64,000 nt of DNA from Allobosea sp. (lineage in GTDB: Bacteria; Pseudomonadota; Alphaproteobacteria; Rhizobiales; Beijerinckiaceae): contig JAAEQB010000089.1 of NCBI GenBank assembly GCA_024231975.1, positions 1 to 64,000 of the forward strand, written 5' to 3'. A program made the translations under genes and the position numbers. Shown here one piece after another: positions 1 to 7,261 of the stretch (positions within the stretch are counted from its first letter, which is position 1; each line of letters opens with the position of its first letter). The notes below the pieces were generated by a model, which worked only from the letters and a program-made list of their open reading frames with translations, searched no databases and was not told the origin of the DNA.

Positions 1-141
1 ATACGCCGTGAACGACGCACCACCCGACTCCGCCAGAACCTTCGTGATCGCAGCCGTCAAAGACGTCTTGCCATGGTCGACGTGACCAATCGTACCAATG
101 TTGCAGTGCGGCTTCGTCCGCGAAAACTTCTCTTTGGCCAT
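1..141 (-). CDS. tuf: Elongation factor Tu, N-terminal 47 residues (partial)
   Basis: EF-Tu delivers aminoacyl-tRNA to the ribosome as a GTP complex in the cytoplasm. The visible minus-strand start reads MAKEKFSRTKPHCNIGTIGH and continues with VDHGKTSLTAAITKVL. This contains the G1/P-loop GHVDHGKT that binds the GTP phosphates. The remaining ~350 residues lie beyond the left edge of the window. The gene is preceded by about 140 bases without a gene before the DUF2165 gene on the same strand, so it probably has its own promoter and is not directly behind rpsJ or fusA partners on this side. Identification is certain; which tuf copy this is cannot be told. Confidence 0.97.
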   Translation of the reverse strand, partial: MAKEKFSRTKPHCNIGTIGHVDHGKTSLTAAITKVLAESGGASFTAY

Positions 142-284
142 GACACCTTGTTCCTGACGACGCCCGCGCAGGGCCGGAAAACGCGGTCGCATTAGGGCGT
201 TTTCGGGCGGGATGCAAGCTGGAGCGCGTTTCGGCACAATTCGAGGCGATTGCGATCGAATTTCCGGCGACCGCCGGCGTTCAG

Positions 285-785
285 CTATCCCGCCAATTGC
301 CCAGCATTCAGCACCGCGAAACCCGCAAAGCCCCAAAGCGCGAGGAGCAGCTGGGTCAGGAGCAGCCCTTCCTGCCTGATCCAGAAGCCGAACCACAAGC
401 CACAAGTGAACATCAACGACCAGCATAGCAGGAACGGCGCCAGGCCGAGGTTGAAGATCGCGCTGAGGGACGCCGTTGCAGGCAATCCAGGCGACGCGAT
501 CAGTAGCACCGTACCGGCCACGAGCGGGATCGCGCTGGCGATCTGAAGGATGATGACGCCGACAAGGGCTGCACCGTGCAATGCCGTCGACTCAATGGCG
601 CGCTTCCGGAACGGCAGGTCGCGGAACGGCTCTTCCTGCAGCAGCTTCATCGCCATCGTCAGCCCGATGGCCCCTTTCGAAGCGGCAAAGCCCTGCAGGT
701 TGTTGATCACCGCCACGACCATCCATAGCGCCAGGCCGGACGCCGTCGCCAGCTGGAAGAGCCAAAGGCTCGCGGAATAGCTCAT
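285..785 (-). CDS. DUF2165-like small integral membrane protein
   Basis: A 166-residue, strongly hydrophobic protein with about four predicted membrane segments (near residues 7-28, 68-90, 96-120 and 130-155). The layout and the N-terminal W/L-rich helix followed by a VINNLQ-type loop match my memory of the DUF2165 family of predicted small integral membrane proteins, whose function is unknown. It lies upstream of tuf on the same strand but is separated by about 140 bases, so a shared operon is unlikely. There is no signal peptide apart from the first membrane helix, and no catalytic motif is visible. The family assignment rests on topology and overall look, so it is moderate. Confidence 0.7.
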   Translation of the reverse strand: MSYSASLWLFQLATASGLALWMVVAVINNLQGFAASKGAIGLTMAMKLLQEEPFRDLPFRKRAIESTALHGAALVGVIILQIASAIPLVAGTVLLIASPGLPATASLSAIFNLGLAPFLLCWSLMFTCGLWFGFWIRQEGLLLTQLLLALWGFAGFAVLNAGQLAG

Positions 786-992
786 CGGAGGGCTCCAGGA
801 TCAGGAGGAGCCTTGCTAGCCAGTTGCAAACGCCGACTGTAGCCAGCCAGAGTTGAACAGCGTGTTGCTGAGACAGCAACAGCAACCATTTCGGATCAGT
901 GGCAGGGCCGGCACACACACCTTGGCCAAGTGGCTAGCGTGCGACGCCTGCCAAGGCTTAAGAGAGCTCATCTATCTGAGCAGGGACATCCC

Positions 993-1304
993 ATGACCGA
1001 ACCCAAGCCCGGCCCGCGCATCGCCATCACTTATTGCAGCATGTGCAACTGGCTGCTCCGCTCCGCCTGGATGGCGCAGGAGCTATTGCAGACCTTCGGC
1101 CAGGACCTCGGCGAGGTCGTGCTGATCCCGCGCACCGGCGGCGTCTTCCAGATCCACTATGACGGCGATCTGATCTGGGATCGCACCGTCGATGGCGGCT
1201 TCCCCGATGTGAAGCAGCTCAAGCAGCGCGTGCGCGACCGGCTCGATCCCGAGCGCGATCTCGGCCATCTCGACGACCACAAGAAGAAGCTCGTGCAGGG
1301 CTGA
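993..1304 (+). CDS. SelT/SelW/SelH (Rdx) family protein
   Basis: A 103-residue protein of the Rdx thioredoxin-like family, the bacterial cysteine counterpart of selenoprotein W. The redox motif CSMC (Cys15 and Cys18 from the chosen start) sits after the first beta strand, as in the family (ITYCSMCNWLLRSAWMAQEL). The C-terminal half holds the GGVFQI strand that is typical of these proteins. The family is thought to act in thiol redox control, but the bacterial substrate is unknown. The ATG at 993 is preferred over an in-frame upstream start because it begins right at the family's N-terminus. It is a single gene; a long inverted repeat follows its stop. Confidence 0.88.
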   Translation: MTEPKPGPRIAITYCSMCNWLLRSAWMAQELLQTFGQDLGEVVLIPRTGGVFQIHYDGDLIWDRTVDGGFPDVKQLKQRVRDRLDPERDLGHLDDHKKKLVQG

Positions 1305-1320
1305 GGGGCCTCACCTACTG

Positions 1321-1433
1321 CCCTCATCCTGAGGAGCCGCGCAGCGGCGTCTCGAAGGATGCTTCAGGAGGCTCCCGAACTAGCTGGAGCATCCTTCGAG
1401 ACGCGGACTAACGTCCGCTCCTCAGGATGAGGG
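1321..1433. repeat. Long imperfect inverted repeat (dispersed rhizobial type)
   Basis: The left arm begins CCCTCATCCTGAGGAGC and runs through GTCTCGAAGGATGC. The right arm is its reverse complement with changes, ending in CTCAGGATGAGGG. The two arms face each other between the convergent SelW-like and cysE genes. Elements of this look occur in many copies in genomes of this order. In RNA it would form a long hairpin and could act as a bidirectional terminator here. Confidence 0.8.
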
Positions 1434-1455
1434 CTGAAAGAGTTTCGGGACGGCC

Positions 1456-2337
1456 TCAGATGCCGCCGCCGCAATCGCCGGCGAGGATCTGGTCCATCGA
1501 GCGTGACGGCTCCGCGCAGCCGGCCTCGCCCACCACCTTGGCCGGCACGCCGGCGACCGTGGTGTTGCGCGGCACCGCCGCGAGCACAACCGAGCCGGCG
1601 GCGACGCGGGCGCATTGCCCAACCTCGATGTTGCCGAGGATCTTGGCGCCGGCGCCGATCAGCACGCCCTTGCGGATCTTGGGGTGGCGATCGCCGCCCT
1701 GCTTGCCGGTACCGCCGAGTGTCACGTCCTGCAGCATCGAGACATTGTCCTCGATCACCGTGGTCTCGCCGACGACGAGGCCGGTGGCGTGGTCGAGAAA
1801 GACGCCTCTGCCGATCTTCGCAGCCGGGTTGATGTCGGTCTGGAACACCTCGGAGGAGCGGCTCTGCAAATAGAGCGCGAAGTCGCGCCGGTCCTGCCGC
1901 CACAGCCAGTTTGCCAGGCGGTGCGTCTGCAGTGCGTGGAAGCCCTTGAAATAGAGCACCGGCTCGATCAGCCGGTAGCAGGCGGGATCGCGGTCGAGCA
2001 CGGCGAGGACGTCGGCGCGGATGCCCTGCCCGATCTCGGGATCGGCCTCGATCGCCTCGTCGAAGGCCTGCGCGATCAGTTCGGCCGGCACGGCGCCATG
2101 GCCGAGTCGCGCCGCGATGCGATGGCCGACCGCGGCCTCGAAGCTCGGCTGGTTCGCGATCGTCGCCAGAATGAAGCTCGCCATTGCCGGCTCGCTCGCG
2201 ATCGCCTGCTCAGCCTCGTTGCGCAGGCGCGACCAGACGGGATCGAGCCGGTCGAGGCCGGTGGCGGGATCGCGGATCTCGATGTTCGGGCGCCCGGATG
2301 GCATGGCGTTCTCCGCTGCGGTTCGCTCGTAGATCAA
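1456..2337 (-). CDS. cysE: Serine O-acetyltransferase
   Basis: CysE transfers acetyl from acetyl-CoA to L-serine, giving O-acetylserine, the first committed step of cysteine synthesis. The 293-residue product has the helical N-terminal domain (roughly residues 20-165, with the LYFKGFHALQTHR segment) and the left-handed beta-helix with hexapeptide repeats (about 185-260). The active-site region DHATGLVVGETTVIEDNVS and the C-terminal GVPAKVVG are clear. The tail extends about 25 residues and ends in GGGI, resembling the usual C-terminus that binds the O-acetylserine sulfhydrylase active site through a final Ile. An internal Met at residue 12 (2304) is an equally good start. The gene follows the hydrolase gene on the same strand after about 140 bases holding a perfect AT-rich palindrome. 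Confidence 0.95.
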   Translation of the reverse strand: MIYERTAAENAMPSGRPNIEIRDPATGLDRLDPVWSRLRNEAEQAIASEPAMASFILATIANQPSFEAAVGHRIAARLGHGAVPAELIAQAFDEAIEADPEIGQGIRADVLAVLDRDPACYRLIEPVLYFKGFHALQTHRLANWLWRQDRRDFALYLQSRSSEVFQTDINPAAKIGRGVFLDHATGLVVGETTVIEDNVSMLQDVTLGGTGKQGGDRHPKIRKGVLIGAGAKILGNIEVGQCARVAAGSVVLAAVPRNTTVAGVPAKVVGEAGCAEPSRSMDQILAGDCGGGI

Positions 2338-2443
2338 ACTGGCGCGATCAGCTCGCGCCAGAGCACGTGGTGCCGCCTTCTAGCTGAATCAAGCCGCGAA
2401 GAACAAGAATCGATTTGCGAGGCAAGTGCCGCAAGCCATTGCT

Positions 2444-2460
2444 GTAGAATAATATTCTAC
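2444..2460. promoter_or_regulatory. Perfect 17-nt AT-rich palindrome upstream of cysE (possible operator)
   Basis: GTAGAATAATATTCTAC has arms of 8 nt around a central A. A further half-like copy, GTTATTCTAC, follows at 2472-2481, about two helical turns away. The site lies about 107 bases upstream of the cysE start and just downstream of the hydrolase stop. A 13-nt core identical to this one occurs upstream of the AraC-type gene at 35440. The binding protein is unknown. Confidence 0.45.
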
Positions 2461-2477
2461 CTGCGGAGAACGTTATT

Positions 2478-3245
2478 CTACGGCCGACGCGCCAGGAACT
2501 CGACCACTGCCTGCTTGTGCGTGCGGTCACCAACCGCGAGATTGTGATCGCGCCCCTCGATGGCAAAGCTTTCCGCGCCGGGGATCAACGCCGCCAGCTC
2601 CGGCCCGGAGCCGGAGACGTCGTCCCTAGTGCCGACGCTGACCAGGGTCGGCACCGCGATCTTGCCGACCTCCTCCTTGCTCAGCGTCTGGCGCGTGCCG
2701 CGTATGCAGGCCGCGAGGGCCCACAGGTCGCTGCCGGTGTTCTCGGCGAAGGCCCGGAACATGCGCTGCATCGGGTCGGTCAGGTCGGCGAGCGAGGGTG
2801 CTTCCATCGCGTCGGCGATACCGAGCGGCAGGCCGACGCCCTCGACCAGATGGATGCCCAAGCCCCCGAGCAGCAGCGAACGCACGCGCTCCGGGTGGTT
2901 GAGCGTCAGATGCGAGGAGATCCGCGCCCCCATCGAATAGCCCATGATGTCGGCACGCTCGATCGAGAGGTGGTCCATCAGCCGGCGCGCATCCTCGGCC
3001 ATGATGTTCGAGTGATAGGCCTCGGGATCGTAGAGCTTCTGGCTGCGGCCATGGCCGCGATTGTCGTAGAGCACGACGCGCCGGCCGGCATGGGTCAGCG
3101 TCTTCGTCCACTGCGTGTTGACCCAGTTCACCGCATGGCTCGAGGCGAAGCCATGGATCAGCACGATCGGATCGCCCGTCCCTTCGCCGGTCGGGGCGAG
3201 GTCGAGATAGGCGATGCTCACGCCGTCGGAGTCGAATGTCTGCAT
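2478..3245 (-). CDS. Alpha/beta-fold hydrolase
   Basis: A 255-residue serine hydrolase of the alpha/beta fold. The visible elements are the oxyanion strand IVLIHGFASSH, the DNRGHGRS turn, and the nucleophile elbow GYSMGA (Ser of G-x-S-x-G). A late histidine lies in the GRDHNL segment, and a plausible acid sits in the TRDD region before it. The substrate cannot be inferred; such proteins include esterases, epoxide hydrolases and enol-lactonases. The start was placed at the ATG at 3245 (MQTFDSDG), directly before the family's first strand, rather than at an in-frame start 31 codons upstream whose sequence looks non-coding. It lies upstream of cysE on the same strand, but a possible operator separates them. 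Confidence 0.88.
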   Translation of the reverse strand: MQTFDSDGVSIAYLDLAPTGEGTGDPIVLIHGFASSHAVNWVNTQWTKTLTHAGRRVVLYDNRGHGRSQKLYDPEAYHSNIMAEDARRLMDHLSIERADIMGYSMGARISSHLTLNHPERVRSLLLGGLGIHLVEGVGLPLGIADAMEAPSLADLTDPMQRMFRAFAENTGSDLWALAACIRGTRQTLSKEEVGKIAVPTLVSVGTRDDVSGSGPELAALIPGAESFAIEGRDHNLAVGDRTHKQAVVEFLARRP

Positions 3246-3376
3246 GGCCCTGCCGCCGGCTGCTCTGGTCTTCAGGCAGGTCTGCCATGGCGGCGCGGCT
3301 TTGGGTAGCAGGCTTGGCGGCTCGCAGGTGCGGACCACCCCTTCCCCAGCCGCATCCCGCCGCTTATGACGAGACC

Positions 3377-4348
3377 ATGAGCGAGCAAGCCCAATCTCCG
3401 GCCAGCGGCCGTATCGAACTCGTCGATCTGGCCCGCGGCATCGCGCTGCTCGCGATGTTCGTCTACCACTTCGCCTATGACCTTTCTTTCTTTCGGCTGA
3501 TCCGGGTCGATGTCGTCACTGACCCGGCCTGGCGCGCCTTCGCCCGGCTGATCGCCGGCTCCTTCCTGGCGATCGTCGGCTTCAGCCTGGTGCTGGCGAC
3601 GCGCAAGGGCTTCGACCGCGGCAATTATCTGCGCCGCCTCGCCTTGGTCGCCTGCGCGGCGATCCTCGTCACCTCCGCCACCTGGTTCGCGCTGCCGGAC
3701 GTCTTCATCTTCTTCGGCATCCTGCACCACATCGCGCTGGCGAGCCTGCTGGCCCTGCCCTTCCTGTTCCTGCCCACAGCCGTCATCGCCATCGCGGCCG
3801 TCATCGTGTTCGCTTTGCCCTTCATTCTGGGCCACGACCTGTTCACGCAGGACTGGCTCGCCTTCCTCGGCTTCGGCCCCTGGCCGGTGACCGCCGATTT
3901 CGTCCCGGTGTTTCCCTGGTTCGGCTGCGTGCTCGCCGGCATGGCGCTGGCACGGATCATTCTGCCGAGGGCACAGGGCAGCGGCTGGGCGAGCTGGCGG
4001 GCGACGTCAGCTCCGGCGAAGATCGTTGTCCTCGGCGGCCGCAACAGCCTGTTCGTCTATCTCGTTCACCAGCCGCTGTTCATCGGCGCGTTGTTCCTGT
4101 TCATGCAGGCGACCGGGCATATGGCCCCGAAGCTGCCGGATGCCGAGGCCGCTCCGTTCCTGACCGCCTGCCAGCGCTCTTGCACCGGGAATGGCACGCC
4201 GAAGGACATCTGCGAGCGCGTCTGCGGCTGCTCGATGGACGGGCTCAAGCAGGCCAATCTCTGGGTCAAAGCCATGGCCGATGCGCTGAGCCCGGCAGAG
4301 ACCGAGCGGGCTCGCGAAATCGGCATGACCTGCGCCCGCCAGCCCTGA
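3377..4348 (+). CDS. DUF1624 (heparan-alpha-glucosaminide N-acetyltransferase-like) membrane protein
   Basis: A 323-residue polytopic membrane protein. It opens with RIELVDLARGIALLAMFVYH, the hallmark of the DUF1624 / HGSNAT-type acyltransferase group, in which a histidine in the first helix is thought to take part in acyl transfer across the membrane. About seven or eight hydrophobic helices follow up to residue ~250. The C-terminal ~70 residues are unusual: a soluble segment with paired cysteines (CQRSC, CERVCGC) that could be disulfide-bonded in the periplasm. The start at 3377 gives the family N-terminus. It is divergent from the hydrolase and followed by a zinc-finger gene 121 bases on. 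The acceptor substrate is unknown. Confidence 0.85.
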   Translation: MSEQAQSPASGRIELVDLARGIALLAMFVYHFAYDLSFFRLIRVDVVTDPAWRAFARLIAGSFLAIVGFSLVLATRKGFDRGNYLRRLALVACAAILVTSATWFALPDVFIFFGILHHIALASLLALPFLFLPTAVIAIAAVIVFALPFILGHDLFTQDWLAFLGFGPWPVTADFVPVFPWFGCVLAGMALARIILPRAQGSGWASWRATSAPAKIVVLGGRNSLFVYLVHQPLFIGALFLFMQATGHMAPKLPDAEAAPFLTACQRSCTGNGTPKDICERVCGCSMDGLKQANLWVKAMADALSPAETERAREIGMTCARQP

Positions 4349-4469
4349 TCGCCTCGCCGCGCTCAGCGGCGACAGGTCACGGCAGGATGCGTTGCGATCT
4401 GCGAACCACACACTGGCGCCCCCGCGGCCGAGCGACTATCGTGCCGCCGACTTTACAAGGACGAGAACC

Positions 4470-4724
4470 ATGGCCGATCACGGCACCCCGCATTTCCACA
4501 ATGATCCCGGCGTCGCCGTGATCCATGTCGGCGCGCGCGAGTTCATGTGCATCGGCGCCAAGCCGCCCTTCGACCATCCGCATGTCTTCCTCGACATGGG
4601 CTCGGACGACGAGATCGTCTGCCCCTATTGCTCGACGCTGTTCAAATACGAGCCCTCGCTCGGCCACGGCCATTGCAAGCCGGCCGAGTGCGAGTATCAC
4701 GACACCGCCGCCAAGGCGGCGTGA
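4470..4724 (+). CDS. Zinc-finger (CHCC, NDUFS6-like) protein
   Basis: An 84-residue protein whose C-terminal half carries IVCPYCSTLFKYE, followed by the CKPAEC segment. The Cys-x2-Cys plus His/Cys pattern matches zf-CHCC, found in the complex I subunit NDUFS6 and in many small alphaproteobacterial proteins. In this group such proteins are commonly annotated as zinc-finger domain-containing and are considered likely to assist respiratory complex I, though that role is known only for mitochondrial and some bacterial homologues. The ATG at 4470 follows an AAGGACGAGAACC ribosome-binding region. The monooxygenase gene starts 36 bases downstream, so the two may be co-transcribed. Confidence 0.88.
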   Translation: MADHGTPHFHNDPGVAVIHVGAREFMCIGAKPPFDHPHVFLDMGSDDEIVCPYCSTLFKYEPSLGHGHCKPAECEYHDTAAKAA

Positions 4725-4760
4725 GGACATCCTGCCGGGGGCGCGGCAGGAGATGACATC

Positions 4761-5957
4761 GTGGCCAATCTCCCTATCCTCATCGCGGGCGCCGGCATCG
4801 GCGGCTTGACCGCCGCGATCGCGCTCGCCCGCCGCGGCATCCCCGTCGCCATCGCCGAGAAGCGCACCCGCTTCGACGAGGCCGGCGCCGGCATCCAGGT
4901 CTCGCCCAATGCCGGGCGCGTACTCGAATCGCTTGATCTCGGCCTCGCCTTGCGCCGCGCCGCGATTCGGCCCGAGGCGCTGGCGATCGGCCATTGGGGC
5001 GGCGGCAAGCCCCTGCTCGCCATGCCGTTCGCGCCACCGGTCGAGGGCGCGACGCCGTCGCGCTCGCTGAAGCGGGCCGACCTGCATCAGCTCCTGCTCG
5101 ATTCGGCCAGGACCTTGCCGAACATCCGCTGGATCATCGGCCGCGGCCTCGCCGACGCGCATGAGACCGAGGAAGGCGTCACCGTCACGCTCGCCAGCGA
5201 GAGCGGAGGAACCGAAACGGTCGAGGCGATGGCCCTGATCGGCGCCGACGGCCTCTGGTCGCGCGCCCGCGCCCTCGTCGGCGATATGACCGAGCCCAGC
5301 TTCACCGGCTGGGAGGCCTGGCGCTCGCTGATCCCCGCGGACGGTTTGCCTGAAGCGCTGCGCCGCCCGGCGGTAGCGCTGCATCTCGGCTCGGCCCGCC
5401 ATGCGGTGCATTACCCCGTCTCGGGCGGCAAGGAGATTAACCTCGTCCTGATCCGCGCCGCGCGCGAGGCCCGCCCCGGCTGGTCGCGCGAGGGCGAAGC
5501 TTCCCAACTGACCGAGATCGCCGGTACTGCCGGCCCCGGCCTGCGCGAACTGATCGAGCGAGCCCCGAACTGGCGGATCTGGTCGCTCTACGACCGTGCG
5601 CCGGCCCGGATGGCGAAGGGCCGCATCGCCTTGCTCGGCGACGCCGCCCACCCGATCCTGCCCTTCCTGGCACAGGGCGCCGCCCTCGCGATCGAGGACG
5701 CCGCCGTGCTGGCCCATGAGCTTGCGACGCGACTGTCGAGCGAAGGGACGGCTTCCGTGCCGGCGGCGCTGGCGGCCTATGCCAAGGCGCGCTCCGAACG
5801 CGCCTCGCGCGTCCAGCAGGCCAGCCGCAAGAATGGCGAGGCCTATCATCTCGGCCGGCCCTGGAGCTTCGCCCGCGACTTCGCCATGCGCCGCATGGGC
5901 CCCGACGGCATGCGCCAGCGCCATGCCTGGATCTATGACTGGCGCGCGCCGTCCTGA
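4761..5957 (+). CDS. FAD-dependent aromatic monooxygenase (salicylate / 3-hydroxybenzoate hydroxylase type)
   Basis: A 398-residue class A flavoprotein monooxygenase that uses NAD(P)H and O2 to hydroxylate an aromatic-like substrate in the cytoplasm. The N-terminal Rossmann motif is GAGIGGLTAAIALARRG (residues ~10-26). The middle DG motif is in GADGLWSRAR (about 160), and the FAD ribityl/pyrophosphate motif GDAAHPILPFLAQGA lies near 293. The start is GTG; the ATG seven bases earlier is out of frame. No aromatic catabolic genes are nearby, so the substrate (salicylate, 3-hydroxybenzoate, a ubiquinone precursor or other) cannot be settled. It is 36 bases behind the zinc-finger gene. Confidence 0.9.
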   Translation: MANLPILIAGAGIGGLTAAIALARRGIPVAIAEKRTRFDEAGAGIQVSPNAGRVLESLDLGLALRRAAIRPEALAIGHWGGGKPLLAMPFAPPVEGATPSRSLKRADLHQLLLDSARTLPNIRWIIGRGLADAHETEEGVTVTLASESGGTETVEAMALIGADGLWSRARALVGDMTEPSFTGWEAWRSLIPADGLPEALRRPAVALHLGSARHAVHYPVSGGKEINLVLIRAAREARPGWSREGEASQLTEIAGTAGPGLRELIERAPNWRIWSLYDRAPARMAKGRIALLGDAAHPILPFLAQGAALAIEDAAVLAHELATRLSSEGTASVPAALAAYAKARSERASRVQQASRKNGEAYHLGRPWSFARDFAMRRMGPDGMRQRHAWIYDWRAPS

Positions 5958-6048
5958 CGAAATCGTCATCGCCTGGGCTCGCCCGATCTCGTCAACGCCG
6001 CATTCGCTTCCTAGATTGTCCGCGGGTGACACGAAACGAAACGAGCCA

Positions 6049-6356
6049 ATGATCCGTATCGACCTCAACAACGCCGCCAGCGCCCGCCTGGTCCGCTTGC
6101 CCCGCTGGGCGAGCTGGCTGGTCATGGCCGGTGCCTTTGTCGTCGGGGTGCTGATTTTCCTGGTCGCAGCCAGCCTGGCGCTGATCCTCGTGCCGCTGGT
6201 CATCGCCGGCGGCGCTTTCGCCGCCTGGCAGATGCGCCGCCGCATGCGCGCCGCCGGCATCAACCCCGACAATCCTTTCGAGCGCAGGCCGCAGGACGCC
6301 GCCCGCGGCGAGATCGTCGACGCCGAATACCGGGTGATCGAGCCGGGCGACCGGCG

Positions 6357-6360
<4 letters not shown>
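6049..6360 (+). CDS. Small two-helix membrane protein
   Basis: A 103-residue protein with a short cytoplasm-like N-terminus. It then has a hydrophobic stretch from about residue 22 to 60 that can form two membrane helices with a short turn, then a basic loop (WQMRRRMR) and a polar tail ending IEPGDRR. No family is recognised. The start ATG at 6049 lies 92 bases after the monooxygenase stop. Its stop codon overlaps the stop of the convergent PPOX gene by four bases (shared TTAA), so the two genes are packed tail to tail. Confidence 0.7.
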
Positions 6361-6989
<629 letters not shown>

Positions 6990-7261
6990 CTCTGGGGCCT
7001 CCGCCCGCCGAAATGACCATTTCACTCTCGACTCGCAATCACCACGATCGGCAGTTCAGAATTCCGCAGGGCGCAATAATTTCAACCGAGCGCAGCTTCT
7101 ACTGCCTGGATCGGCATACTCGGTGGTCGATGCTTCTAGTTCCTGGCTGACAAATCCGCCCTCGCTCCTCGGGGCGCGCAATATAACGGACCGCGACTTG
7201 CCACTTATCCGACTCTCAGCTTTACTTCCGCAACGTAAGGTCGAGCGTCAAAGGCAACGAG

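Noticed and set aside
2444..2460. Irr/ICE-type iron box
   Set aside because: The TAGAA and TTCTA halves fit the known iron-control element, but their spacing is five bases where I recall about three, and no iron genes are near.
1615..2547. Open frame of 310 codons antisense to cysE
   Set aside because: cysE motifs on the other strand are unambiguous; this frame has no domain.
4377..6272. Open frame of 631 codons on the minus strand across the zinc-finger and monooxygenase genes
   Set aside because: It is antisense to two clear genes with family motifs. Its product is Arg/Gly/Ala-rich with no recognisable domain, as expected from the mirror frame of GC-rich genes.
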